The notes: generated by a model not told the origin, from the letters alone. A stretch of 64,000 bases of DNA from Saccharum officinarum (GCA_020631735.1 CM036162.1:93234401-93298400), one strand, 5' to 3'. Counted from the first letter of the stretch, positions 46,388 through 58,435 are shown. Program-made: numbers and translations.

Positions 46388-48029
46388 GGCACCCAACATG
46401 CATCACATGTCTGTGTCATCTTGATCAACTCTTAAACTGAAACGAAAATAATGTGGGTAGGACGTCCGATCATTCGGACACCTGCGTTGGTGGGCCTCGA
46501 TGCCACCAGAACAGTCCAATACTGCCGCTCACCCTGATGCTATCTCGCGCTGCTTAATAAAAAAACTTTGCTCTTCACTTTTCTCTCGAATCGTCACCGC
46601 TCCTACACCCATTCTCGAACCCACTCTCGAATCGCCATCGTGCTCGGCCAACCACCATCTTCCTTTCCACCGCGCTCGGTCAACCACCATCCTTCCTGTC
46701 CACCGCGCCCGAGCGATGTCGCTCGCCTTCCTCTCTCTCTCCACCACTCTCGTCGTCCGTCGCGTGGCTTCTGTTCTACATCGCGCCCGCCCGATCGCTT
46801 CTCTTCCTTTCTGACGATGGCTCGTGCCAGGAGCGGCGACCAATAGGCCTTCCCCTGGCACTCTCTCTCCATCGGAGTGACCCGCCAGCCTTCTTCACCG
46901 GAGCGGCAATCTCCGCGCTACAGGCGAGCTCTACACCGGTGAACTTCACACGCCTATGATCCTCCATTCTTCCAAGCACCAAGGAGATGTTGCGCTGAAA
47001 CTGCATGTTGCAAATATATGTTTCAAGTGTTTCAGATATTTCAGAGGTATGTTGCAGTTATTTTTTATGGATGTTGCAAAAATAGATCGGGATGTTACAT
47101 ATGTTGCAATGATTGTACACGTATGTTGCAAACGTCTGTTTCTAATGTTTCATCTGTTTTTCAGACGTATGTTGCAAGTGTGTTTATCTAGATGTTGCAT
47201 ATGTTTCACATATATTTTGCAAGTGTCTATCTAGATGTTGCATATATTTTACAATGGTTTTCAATTGTTTTCAGGTGTGTTTTGCAAGTGTCTCAGACGC
47301 ATGTTTCAAGTGTTGCATATGTCTTAAGACGTACGTTGCAAGTGTTGCATCTGGATGTTTCAAAAGTAGATTGGTGTTCCACATGTTACAATGTGACCAA
47401 CCTGCCGCAGCCCCTGCCGCTGTTGGGGCACTGCTCTGGGTCACCGTGTGGACGTCTGAGACTGGTAGACGTCTCCATAGCGCGCATCCGTAGGCAAGGT
47501 GAGACGAGCGCGACGGTGCGCTCCTATGAGTTATGGCACTACGGGATATGGGCGCTTTTCTGTTACGAGGACAAGATGGGGCGTGCTTCTGTTACGTGGG
47601 ACAGGTCGGGACGGGGCATGGTGGATGCGCGCGAATGGGAGCACGTCTGAACGCCTCCAGCGGCCGGACGTACGTGCGCTAGTCCTTCCAAAACTGAAAT
47701 CCCGTCCAAAATAGCTCCATTTGTTTTCAGGAGTATCGTTTCTATGAGATGCAATCCTTCCCATCGCTTAATTTGTTCTGTTCATATTATCAAAACTACT
47801 GTATGTCTAAAACACCTCATTAACATATTTTTATGGTGTAAATAATGTAACTTTGATATTATCAAGGAACCCCCTCGGGAGCGGTGGATGTGGAACGTGG
47901 GAAATTTTCTCGTACCTAAGTTATCTTTTTAAAATTAAACAGGTTTCTTTAAAATTCCTGTAAAATTCCTACGATTTTTACGGAATGGCAAGTCTGACAT
48001 GTGGATCCATCTGTCACTGTCAGTAGTCT
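46388..48029. other. Intergenic region with a GC-rich block and a TGTTGCA-rich repeat
   Basis: 46,500-46,960 is C-rich with frames on both strands and no recognisable domain. 46,985-47,400 is dominated by repeated ATGTTGCAAGTGT and GTTTCA motifs, characteristic of a widespread grass repeat (possibly a Mutator-type non-autonomous element; I found no convincing terminal repeats). 47,400-47,700 is GC-rich again. No gene is supported. Confidence 0.45.
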
Positions 48030-48038
48030 TTTTATTTT

Positions 48039-48203
48039 GGGTTTTTTGATTGAAGCCATTACAATTCTTCGAATTCGGAGAAATGCCATTACAATTAGGT
48101 TATTCTCAAACTTGCCATTACAATTTTGGGTATCACCGGTGCTTACCATTTTCTACGTACGTGAACAGCTCGAGCCCACTGTCAGGTTGACGAACACATA
48201 CGC
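48039..48203 (+). repeat. Left terminal inverted repeat of the MULE
   Basis: GGGTTTTTTGATTGAAGCC onward, with three CATTACAATT copies at about 10-40-bp spacing and GCCCACTGTCAGGTTGA near its inner end. It pairs with 52,711-52,875. Confidence 0.88.
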
Positions 48204-48545
48204 GAATTTCGTATGGACACCGATGCCCCTCCCTTATCGTCTGACACCGTTCCCATCCCCTCCTCCATCAACCGTAACCCAAGCCACCCACCACCGCTGG
48301 AGACCTCGCCCGTTGCTAGAGCAGCCGCGCCTCGCGCCAGAGCCCCCGCCCCGCCCCGCGCCGAAGCTCCTGCCCCCCTCGCCGGAGCCCCCGCCCCACG
48401 CCGGAGCCCGCGCCCCCCGCCGGAGCCCCAGCCCGTTGACGGAGAACCCGCCCCTCCCGCTGGAGCTCCCGCCCCCGCCCCGCACCGAAGGCCCTACCCC
48501 CGCGCCGGAGCCCCTACTGCTCCGCTCTGAACTGACACGAGCGAT
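48204..48545 (+). other. Pro-rich GC block inside the MULE
   Basis: A C/G-rich segment encoding Pro/Ala-rich low-complexity sequence in several frames (APAPP, PEPPPR). It may be the leader of the second MULE gene or captured host DNA; nothing specific is recognisable. Confidence 0.35.
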
Positions 48546-49232
48546 GGCCCTCTGCTCTGCTCCAAGCGTACCTGCGCCTGCTAGGTGTGTGCTGCAATCA
48601 TGGCCCGAGTACGCCACATGTGCCTGGTGCAGGCTGGAGAGGCTTGTGGCCGCCTGGACGGCGAGGGGGGCACCACGCCAGTGCTTCTTGGCCTGCTGGC
48701 CCGACCACTACTCAACTAGCAACGACGACAATATACTCAAGCTAGTAGCAGCTAAATGATGGCATTTTCACTGCAGTTACGTTTACCTTTCCATGTATCA
48801 AAAATTGAACTCAATATATGCAATGGATTGTATGGGAAAAAACTAGACCCTGGATTTTTCAATGAGGATTTGCTATTTGTTTGGTAAACTAGAGCAGATA
48901 TATACCCCAATATAATTGCATTACATTTACACAAAGTACAGCTTGATCATAACCAATGCTGTTGCATTTCTTTTTTGTCATTGGTTCACAATATGGCAGT
49001 CCCTGATCAAGATTTGTGCCCTCTATTTTTGAGTGCAGGGTGATTCTAGTACCTGTCCCTATATCCGTTCTGAGCTAGAGTATGAGGCCTTGGAAGCACA
49101 GGAACGGTGATTGCAGACTGTGAAGGATGGAGCTGGTGACTGTTGCGCCGATTTGAAGGAAGAATTGCTCATGTTTTTGTAGGCTTTGTAGGTGTTTTGA
49201 TTGGCATGGTTGTCACTGGTATGTGGAAGTGA
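48546..49232 (+). pseudogene. Second MULE gene, GRF-zinc-finger-like remnant
   Basis: Around 48,600-48,715 a frame reads CAWCRLERLVAAWTARG then PRQCFLACWP, resembling the C-x2-C...PRRF..C pattern of GRF-type zinc fingers. About 49,030-49,105 encodes CPYIRSELEYEALEAQER, a helical linker typical of such proteins. At 49,175-49,232 a different frame encodes a membrane helix (GFVGVLIGMVVTGMWK) before TGA. The frames do not join without lesions or unseen introns. Plant GRF-finger genes often accompany MULEs. The function is unknown and the call is tentative. Confidence 0.35.
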
Positions 49233-50276
49233 TCAGATTGTACATGTGTGTGTGGTGGTATGTCACCAGAACATTGAAATGAAATGAGTTCCGTGGTTGA
49301 AATGATATCAATGAAAAAATGTGGTAGTATGTTACCAGACTTGTGCTATCAGGTTCTTCTTAGCTGAGTGCCATCTAAAAAACAACACAGCCATATATGT
49401 GGGTGTTGCCTGCTCAGTTGAGTTGCATGCACAAAATCTTGCTCTAGACCTGGGAATTGGCATCATAGCTACACTGTGAGTGAAAGATTTCCTGCAGAGC
49501 AGGGTCGGCTGCTCCAGCTTAAGAAAAGGGCTTCAAGATGTGTTTAGTTTTATTTTGCTACTAAGGGATGTGGCCACAAGTTTGTGCATATTAATCATGT
49601 CCATGATTTGTCTAAAACCGATCCCTTTGAATGTGAAGAAAAGGGCTTCAAGATGTGTATGCACATCCTTTGAGTAGTTTACTGCTTGACTCGTACTCTT
49701 GTTTGCTGTTAAATTTGATGAGGCCTATTCCTTTTTCCAATGTCGAAGTAGTGGATCTGCATCTCCTCCGGACCCTGTTTGCCTTCAGTTAGGTACCACT
49801 CATCTGTACCCTCTCCACAGGGCATATCAGTCATAGTTCTTGATCAGTACCACCATGGATTGCCACACAGCCCAAATATATGTTGTCTGTTTCCAGAATT
49901 GTAGGCCAAGCTTAAATGTATGACCCAAATGGCTGTATGTATATCTCAATGCCAAGTCGAAATGCAACACAACTTAAGGGAATAAGAATATTTTAGAAAT
50001 ATATGTCATTTAGGCCATCACAAGTGAAGATAAGAAAATAAGACCAAATCTGCCATTTCATTCAGACAACCAAGTTCTCAGGTTCAAGTCCAAATGCCAT
50101 TTAGGCCATTACAGCAGGTTCAGGTCCAAAGGCCATATAGGCCATTCACACAACCAAGTTCGCAAATTAAGCTGCAGCTTCAAATACACTAAGGTGACAG
50201 GCCACAAAGGCCATTTACATCAAAGACTCCTAAGTCACAAAATACATCCAAGTTCACAAAATAAGCTGCAGGTGGA
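49233..50276. other. MULE interior between the convergent genes
   Basis: About 1 kb without a gene. 50,000-50,220 holds loosely repeated CCATTTAGGCCAT / AGGCCATATAGGCCATT and CAACCAAGTTC units. Confidence 0.5.
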
Positions 50277-52289
50277 TTACTGCCCATTATTCAACATATC
50301 CGTCAGACTTTTAACAACCTTTGCAGGTGGAGCTGCAGCATTTTTCATCAGTTTTTTCTTGACTGGTGTCTTCTTCTTCTTAGCTGTCTCCTTGTTCTTA
50401 GCTGAAGTTGACCTCTTCTTCTTCACTTGAGATGGTCCAGCTTCATGTGCCACCTGAACAAGCCTTCTGTGTAGCTCCTTGCAGCACGATATAGATGGTC
50501 AGTGAACACATCACCTGAGTAGTGCTTCATGAAGTTTTGGTACAAGTGTCTCATGCACTCTCTATTCTCAGCCTGTGGGAAGACAGCCCCCACAACCTTT
50601 TCTAGTCCTTTACAAGCATCTGAACATATCACTAATCCTGGAGGGTCCCCCACTGCTCCGTGCAAATTCTGGATGAACCACTTCCAGTTATCTTCAGTCT
50701 CTGTGTCAAAAACACCATAAGCAATATGGTATAACCAATTATGTCCATCAACCCTAGTAGCTGAAACCAACTGCCCAAGGTACTTTCCATTTAGACTAGA
50801 AGCATCTAAACCAATAAATGGTCTACAACCAGCTAAGAACCCATCAATGCATGGCTTCAAGACAACAAATATCCTTTTGAACCTATTCTGTTCACCTACT
50901 TTTTCTAACTCTATTTTTACAATGCTACCAGGAGAACTTATTTCAATTTGTGCAGCCCAATTGAATAGAAGTTGAAAACTTTCCTCATAAGACCCATGAA
51001 TCTGATCGAGAGCAACCTGCAAACCTGACCAAGCTTTGGAGTACTTCAACTTTATTCCATAGTCACCCTCCAATTTCTCCTTTGCATCCTTTGGGCCTTT
51101 ATTTGGATTCTTTTTCACCCAATCAGCTATCCTGTCTACACACCAGCCCTGACCTGCCATCTTTCCCTCTCTAAGTTTGGTGGTAGGACAATTGTGCTCT
51201 GCAGGAAGCTTTTTTATCTGCAAAAACATGAAAAACAGTCCACAAACGGGTCAAAAATAGGTCAAAACATGTCAGAAAAAAGGTCAAAAATAGGTCACAA
51301 CATATTACCTTTATTGTCTTTTTATCATAAATTGTCGATGCATGTATGCGCCAAGGACAACCTCTGGCAGCACAACGCGCTAAGAACCTGGTCTTGTCTG
51401 TTTTGCGCCCAGCCAACTCAAAACCAGTCTTCACAGCATGGTGTGTAATAGCTTTTCTGAATGCAATGATATCAGGAAACAGTGACCCCAGTACTATGTT
51501 TGGATTGTCAGGATCATGGAGTACATGCACCTCAAGAGGGTCTGCGTCATCAACTTCATCATCAACAGCAAAAGCATTTTCATCAGATGGGTGAGCATCA
51601 GCAGAATCATATGCATTGTTAGCTGGCTGTGCATTAGCAGGTGGAACTGAAATATAAATTTGTTCATCATTAACTCCAACATATTCTTCAGGATTATTAA
51701 AGATATCAGGCTCCCTCTCAGGCTCTACATCAACATCATCACCTTGTTCCGGCTCTAAATCAATAGCTGCCTCTAGATTGTTAGCAGCAGCAGTACTGGG
51801 TTCAGGAGCCTCTGGATTGTTAGCAGCACTATTTGGTTCATCGGCAATGGAAAAATCATTGTTGGGTATCTCAAATCTAACATCAGCAGGAATTGTACAT
51901 AAAGGTTGTAGGTCATCAAACTCAGCATTATCATCAAACAATCCGACTACAAGCTGACAACCCATCTCTTCCTTGTACATTTCAAAGACATCAACCATCT
52001 GAATCTCACTAATTAATCTGACATCCTCACGTAGTCTTTTATCAAAGAACCACACTGTGGGTAACTGGTTAGAGGGCACATTCAATTCATTTGCAATACT
52101 TGACAGCAACAGTTCAAGCGTTAAAGACCCAAATGGGCAGTCCCACTTAATCACAGTGCCTTTGGTGTATGATTTCCTACCATCTGAGTCTTTTGTAGCG
52201 AAACCGTGGACTTTAATCTCTACCGCGAACATACCATTCCTACCAACAATCAAATCCAGCCCCAAATCGAAGTGTAAATAGGCCAGCAC
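50277..52289 (-). pseudogene. MuDR-family transposase with internal deletion
   Basis: Exon 1 is 52,289-51,309 (a likelier start is Met at 52,232, MFAVEIKVHG); intron 51,308-51,218 (GTAATA...TTTTTGCAG); exon 2 from 51,217. Order: N-terminal MULE domain, an acidic Asn/Ala/Glu/Pro-rich linker, MuDR DNA-binding zinc domain (FRKAITHHAV, CAARGCPWRI, then LPAEHNC across the intron), MULE DDE core with GLDASSLNGKY, DGHNWLYHIAYGVFD and ICSDACKGL, and the CMRHLYQNF C-x2-H motif. After AARSYTEGL the helical part, third acidic residue and SWIM finger are missing. The frame stops at 50,423-50,425, while the basic C-terminal tail (KKKRSTSAKNKETAKKKK, to TAA at 50,277-50,279) continues in another frame. An internal deletion therefore fused the two out of frame. 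Confidence 0.88.
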
Positions 52290-52710
52290 AAGTCAACTAC
52301 ACTACATGCTCAAATAGATAACAGGGGATGCACACACATTACCTGCTATTGCAGTCCTCCATCTCCGCCGCAGCACTACGGCGCAGATGCAAGAAGACCC
52401 TGTCCGTCAACTTCATGGATCCTGCATCTCCTCCGGTGGATGTGCCGGCCACAGACGTGACACCACCAGTCGTTGCCACCACCGTCGCACCTCCGCAGCT
52501 CTCCGTCACAGCTCCGTAGGTCGCCGTCGCAGCTCCACAGGTCTCCAGCGGCTGCTACATTCTAGGGTTAGGGTTCAGAGGAAACAGAGGAAGAGGAAGA
52601 TGGAGAGGAGCACGGGTGGGGGACGGACTGAACGGGAGGGAGGGCTGCATCGATGTCTTGTAATATGCAAGCAGGGCATCGATGTCCATCAACTCACGTA
52701 TGCCTTCCCC

Positions 52711-52875
52711 TATACGTATACTTGACCTGACAATGGGCCCAAGTTGTTGGGATACGTCGAAAATGGCGAGCAGCATGTAGATCGAGAATTGCAATAGCAT
52801 GTTTCCTAATACCCGAATTGTAATGGTATTTCTCCGACTCTAGAAAATTGTAATGGCTTGGATAAAAAAAAACCC
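52711..52875 (-). repeat. Right terminal inverted repeat of the MULE
   Basis: Read on minus it starts GGGTTTTTTTTTTATCC and repeats the blocks of the left end. It would also carry the transposase promoter. Confidence 0.88.
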
Positions 52876-52884
52876 TTTTATTTT

Positions 52885-54155
52885 CTCTCCTCTCTCTTCT
52901 CCCTCCCGATCCATCCGCTGAGGGCCGCCTGAACTCGTCTCGCTCGCGGCCGATCTCTTCCCTCCGCTCGCCGCCGAAGCTCGCCGCGCCGCAACCCGGA
53001 GAAGAGACCGTGCTCGGTCGAGCACCACCTGGGGGCCCATCGTCCTCGCGACCAGCTCTGGCGCGGCGTCCGCCCTCTGCAGTCCCGGTGTCCCCGCAAC
53101 CGGCTCCGGCGCGGCCGGCACACAGCTCCACAGGTAGGTCTCCGTCCGCACAGCGCCACTATCTTCTCTCTCCTTCCCACGCCAACTGCTCGTCCCTCTC
53201 GGTCCCTCTCGTCTGCTTGATTCTGCTCCAGCCTCAGACCGGCCCTCGCTCTAAAAATGTCATTACGCACCCAATCCGCTTGTAGCTGTATGCTGCAACC
53301 CTACTCTGCCTTGTCTTCTTCCATCACCCTAAGCATGCGCGCAACCCCCCACTCACCAACGACTGGGTCGGCCGTCGCTGCTGTCCTACTTCGCCACCCG
53401 CCACCTTCGCCGGCGACGAGCACCACCAGGCATTCCCTCCCCTTGGTCTTCCTTCCTGCTGTGCGAAGCCGTGCGCCCAAACCTTAACGTAATTCGTTGG
53501 TACGGCCTCTCCTTGGTCTTCCCTTCCTGCTGTGCGAAACCTTGCGCCCAAACCCTAACATACTGTTCGTAATCGGATCTGAATCTAATTTCAAGTGTAT
53601 ATGCATATATTATGCCTACTAACTTTGATTGCTTTGCAAAAATTATTGGGTGTACATGTGGACACTCATGTCCTTTACTGGGTCTGCCCCTGTGGCTGGT
53701 GGCTGTTCCATGAAAAGAACACGAAAATTAATTACCTTAAGTTTGAATCTCTGTGTGATGTGTGTTGATGTCTGAAAACTGAATCTTTATTGATCTGTGT
53801 TGATACCAAAATGAATCTTGTGGCTGCACACCGCCGCACTATGTTGATATGGAAAATAACAAATTAACCTGCCAAACTGAAAAGGACAGAATGATTCAAG
53901 TATAATAATAGTGTGCTTGAACAATCGTTAGGCAACATTATTGTTTGGTCCTTTGTGTTTTTTCACTTATCTTGCTGCTGACTTTTCTGTTTGTAGATTT
54001 GAATAGCGCAATTACTTAAGCTATTTTTATTCGGATCTGATCTAATTACAGGTTTAGTATACATGTAGTATTATGCCTACTAACTTCCTTTTTTTGGCAA
54101 AAATTATCAGTCCTTTACTGGGTCCAACCCTGGTGAGCAACTGGACTCATCGCCC
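52885..54155 (+). promoter_or_regulatory. 5' flank and probable 5' UTR/intron of FTA
   Basis: 52,900-53,480 is GC-rich and could hold a transcribed leader exon: GTAGGT after CACAG at about 53,134 is donor-like, and CAG at 54,108-54,110 is acceptor-like just before the coding start. Two local duplications are visible: 53,436-53,488 repeated at 53,506-53,559, and 53,574-53,686 repeated at 54,032-54,125. Other frames here carry no domain. Confidence 0.45.
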
Positions 54156-56563
54156 ATGGAGCACGCTAAGTCAGGCCCCAGCAGTTGGCCGGAACTGGCT
54201 GATGTGGTGCCGGTGCCGCAGGACGACGGGCCTAGCCCTGTGGTGCCCATCGCCTACCGAGATGACTTCCGTGAGGTCATGGATTACTTCCGCGCCCTCT
54301 ACTTCATCGGTGAGCGAAGCCCCCGTGCTCTCCGCCTCACCGCTGAGGCCATCGAGCTCAACCCCGGCAACTACACCGTGAGAATTCTCCTCATCCTTTT
54401 TTTTCTTGGCCTACTTTATTTTTATGGGGTTATTTGAAACTTAAAGTTTCTATGGTCAAGTAAGAATGATTTTTTTAAGGGAAAATATACTACTTTTACT
54501 ATGGAGGTTCAACCATTTAGTTTCAATTTTGACTTGAAACCAAGTGTTAGTGATGAGCTTCAATGACTACAATGGAGACAATTTGTTATCCACTACTCGT
54601 CTTGTTCAATTATGAGTATGCAACACTGCTACAGAAGTAGAAACAAGCAGTGGACGTGGAGCCAGTTTTAGAAAGTTGGAATTTTCCATGTAAACTACCC
54701 AGTCTAGCCTGTAGCCAGTTGCAGCTTTAGAAAGTTTGTACTCTCATGTTGACACTGTCTATCATTCAATCATACAGAATACTTTATCATCCTCCATGAT
54801 TTTTGTAGAAGGCAAAGGCATACTGCTTGGGCATAATTTTCTCCCTGTGTTATGCTTCATGCAGTATGCTATAATTCTTGAACAGCCCTCATGCTGTGTA
54901 GTATCAGAGAATTACTTTTTATGCTGTCTCTAGCTTATTCCCATGTTGTTTTAGTTTGTATCATGTATTTCATTTTTAGACCAGTCAATTCTTTTGTTGG
55001 TAACTTTTTTGACATTACAGAATAATTGTCTACTTGATAGGTTTGGCATTTTCGGCGCCTTATTCTGGAGGCACTAGATTTTGATTTACTGGAGGAGATG
55101 AAATTTGTCGGAAAAATTGCTGAATGTAATCCAAAAAATTACCCAATCTGGTGAGTTTCATTATACAAATCTTTTTTCACATTTAGTAATTCACAGAAAC
55201 TAACTTCTCTTTGGTGTCTGGAGGTTTTACGTGAACCATTGGCAATATCTTGACTAAATATCTTCCATAGTTTTTGAACTTTGTTCATCTTTTTTCTTTG
55301 CTCTGGAAATCATGACTAACCCTCCAGGGTCCAATTTTATTACCAGGCATCATAAGAGATGGCTTGCTGAGAAATTGGGACCTGATATTGCAAACAAAGA
55401 GAATGAATTCACAATGAAGATACTTGCTATTGATGCAAAAAATTACCATGCTTGGTCTCATAGACAGGTATGTGTACCCGTTTTCTGAATTCTAAATTTC
55501 CAAATTTGGGTACTAAACTGAGTATCAGTGAAATCTTTCTTCTACTAACGGGATTGCTTAATTACAATTGTTGTAGTGGGTTCTTCAAGCATTGGGGGGA
55601 TGGGAGACTGAATTGGAGTACTGCAACCAGCTACTTAAGGAAGATATCTTCAACAATTCAGCTTGGAATCAGGTCATGCTTTATTCTTTGCCTCTTAAAA
55701 TTTTCTAGTTTTTTTTTCTAGTTTTATGCAATTTAACTTACATTGTCTTCATTATTTTAGTTCATAGATCATCCCATGTTAATTTCATCCAATTAGTCTG
55801 GATAACAATACACTTGTTCTGATTTACTTCCTGTATTTTAAAGTCTATGGCATTATAGAAATTACACAGTCGCCTATGTAAACATTCTCTCTTTTATTTG
55901 TAAAAAAAAATGTATATAAGCAATTTGTTTGTACCATGTAACGAACACAGGTAGCTTTACGTACCTATTGGTCAAATCTGGGCAAAGTTGATTGTATGAC
56001 TATTCTTGACATTCATATTGCCTGTTACATTCTGCTGTGTCCTGTGCTGCTTCCTAAGTGTTTTTTCTGCTGACTAATTGGGATCAGCTATTTAGCTTGC
56101 ACTGAAGTATGTTTAACTTGTTTTCCAACAGAGATACTTTGTTATAACAAGATCACCGCTTCTTGGTGGCCTTACGGTGGTGCGCGATTCAGAAGTAGAC
56201 TACACAATTGAAGCTATTCTAGCAAACCCTCAGAATGAAAGCCCCTGGAGATACCTCAAGGGTCTATACAAGGGTGAGAATAACTTGCTAGTAGACGACG
56301 AGCGCATCTCTGGTGTTTGTTTCAAGGTCCTGAAGAATGATTGGACTCGTGTATTTGCTTTGAGTTTGCTGCTCGATCTTCTCTGCACTGGTTTGCAGCC
56401 TTCAGATGAACTTAAATCCACTCTTGAACCGATAAGGAGCTCCCATCCTGAAACTGCAGATGCTGATCCTGCAACCGTTGTTTGCTGTATCCTGCAGAAA
56501 TGTGATCCCCTGCGGGTAAATTATTGGTCTTGGTTCAAGGCCACTCTTTCTCAGATCTCCTGA
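54156..56563 (+). CDS. FTA: Protein farnesyltransferase / geranylgeranyltransferase type-1 subunit alpha, 326 aa
   Basis: Five exons: 54,156-54,377; 55,041-55,150; 55,347-55,467; 55,577-55,672; 56,132-56,563. All junctions are GT-AG and the 981 bp stay in frame. The protein is the alpha subunit shared by cytosolic farnesyltransferase and geranylgeranyltransferase I; with the beta subunits it attaches isoprenoids to CaaX proteins. PPTA repeats are clear: [58 protein letters not shown]. The length equals the plant family norm and no lesion is seen. The start MEHAKSGPS is the first Met of the exon with coding character. The gene lies 1.27 kb downstream of the MULE. Confidence 0.96.
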
Positions 56564-56830
56564 CTTCACATGGGTTCACCCCTTGTCCTTGCTGGACCGG
56601 ACTCAGTGAGACATGATTTAGATAGTTTCATTGGATCTGCGTGATGCAAACCCAACCAGAGCGGACAGAGTGTATGACTACCTTCACTGTGACTGAAAGC
56701 AATACTTGTAACGATTTTGTTTAGTAAAATTTATCAGGGTTACTGTTCCAAATAACACCTTGTGCAAACAATGTTTGAGTATTTCACATGTAAGCTTGAA
56801 TAAAGGTGGGTGTGTTAAGTATATTTGCGA
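56564..56830 (+). terminator. FTA 3' UTR with polyadenylation signal
   Basis: An AATAAA motif at about 56,799 (GCTTGAATAAAGG) lies some 235 bp past the stop codon, in a T/G-rich context suitable for cleavage shortly after. Confidence 0.6.
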
Positions 56831-58237
56831 GCCTGCATGAGACCCATAATCACGTCCACTAGAGTCGTAACTATTTGCTTTGTTTTTCAATAATTCTGTG
56901 GCACAACCTTTATCAATGCTTATATTATTTTAAAATGAATATTGTGTAAGTGGATGTGACTTTTATTGTACACTTGGTAATACAAAATCTGTGATTTTAG
57001 GGTGGACAATCGCAGGTGGTTTCGCTCTTGATTGGAGCCACCAACTGGTTTTAAACCCGCGAGTCTCAAACACTACCGGTTTGAAGTCTCAAATCAGAAG
57101 TGAACCTACGCTTACGACTGGTTTAAGCACCGAGGCCGTTTTCTGTATAGAGTATTGTGGCGTTATTTTTAACAGGACCACATCAATAAAATATCAAAAA
57201 AAAATTGAATGAAACAACTATTGTCAATATAAAAGTTCAATTATATTGTTTCGTAGGCTTTCCCGTAGCTTTTCATGAGTTAAAAATCGTTCGTTCTTCT
57301 TAAAAATGATGCCATGTCATATAAATATCTGCGTGCCATAGTGTGTTTATAAGGGTGAGTGTGTGTCCGTTGTGATCGTCTGAGTTGTACTGTGTAATCG
57401 CAAAATATATATATAGATAAAATTTCCACTGAGAATAGTCTAAACTTGTGTCATTTCGAAATCTCAAACCCTATACAAATTCACTCGTCCCCACAACCCC
57501 AAGTGACATGTGTCGCCACTCGTCCCCTCACATCATCGCACCTCTTTGCCGTTGGATGGCCACCTCCTCGAGACGGGGCACGCTCCCACCCCACGAGCCA
57601 ATGATAAGGATGGCAACGGGTTGAGTAAGGTGCAGGTAGAACAAATACCCGTTCATGGGAATATCTGAAATATCAAACCCTACCTGCACTCACAAAATCT
57701 AGCGGATAACATTTTATACCTACACCTGCACCCGCACATAGTGAATACGTTGGGTGAATATCTGTCAGATCTATCTGTGATAGAACAAATAATAATATGG
57801 CAATTAGGATCACATCAACTTGTATAATAACAATTTGACACCTATATTTCCATCTAAACAATAGGCAATGGTAAAACTAACAAATAATTAAGCTAATTTT
57901 ACGGTTCATAGCTTATATAGTAGCACTCATATTGAGACATGTACTTATGAACATGAGTACACGACAAACTAGACTTATCTTAGTTCAATGCTCATAATAT
58001 CTTCACGGCAACTAGTATAAACACAAGGACTCTAGTATATATCACAATTCACACGAAAAAACATAAGAACTCAAGAAGTATGAAGGACATGATATAAGTT
58101 GGATAAGCTTCGCAAAACTCAACTAAGTAGTGATAATTCCTCCTACACATATGTGCTTAAATGTTTTGGCTTTAAGTTTGCATGTATGCATAAATATGAA
58201 ATTTGTGAGAGAATTATCACTACTAAGTTAGAATGTA
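56831..58237. other. Intergenic AT-rich DNA
   Basis: No gene seen. 57,600-57,740 contains a dispersed repeat with GGGTTGAGTAAGGTGCAGG and ACACCTGCACCCGCACATAG. 58,080-58,235 is a reverse-oriented remnant of the TR-GAG family (separate entry). Confidence 0.5.
58080..58235 (-). mobile_element. Remnant of the TR-GAG family interior
   Basis: Read on minus, this stretch matches 11,415-11,560 of the TR-GAG element: TTAGTAGTGATAA, CTCTCACAAATTTCATATTT, ATGCATACATGCAA, TTAAGCACATATGTGTAGG, AATTATCACTA. In this older copy the terminal purine tract GGGGGAG has become GGAGGAA. No LTR is attached. Confidence 0.65.
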
Positions 58238-58397
58238 CTTTCCTTGTCCCAAAATAAGTGTTTATCTCGTATTTTTTAGAAGTCGACTACTTTTAAGTTC
58301 GACTAAATTTATAAAAAATAGTATCAACATTTATATCTCGAAATAGATTTATTATAAAAATAAATTACACAACTAATTGAATGATACTTGTTATAGA

Positions 58398-58435
<38 letters not shown>

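Larger units (their letters stand above)
48039..52875 (-). mobile_element. Mutator-like element (MULE), 4.8 kb
   Basis: Perfect 9-bp target duplication TTTTATTTT at 48,030-48,038 and 52,876-52,884. Terminal inverted repeats of about 165 bp (48,039-48,203 and 52,711-52,875) start GGGTTTTTT and share AAGCCATTACAATT, CGGAGAAAT and ACCATTACAATT blocks at perhaps 75% identity. It contains a MuDR-type transposase gene reading leftward and remnants of a second gene reading rightward. The two strands are arranged convergently, as in the classic MuDR element. Confidence 0.92.

Noticed and set aside
46529..46872. Overlapping Arg-rich frames on both strands
   Set aside because: C/G-rich low complexity, no domain and no splice context.
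48234..48617. Gly/Ser-rich 127-codon minus frame
   Set aside because: Antisense of the Pro-rich MULE block; composition only.
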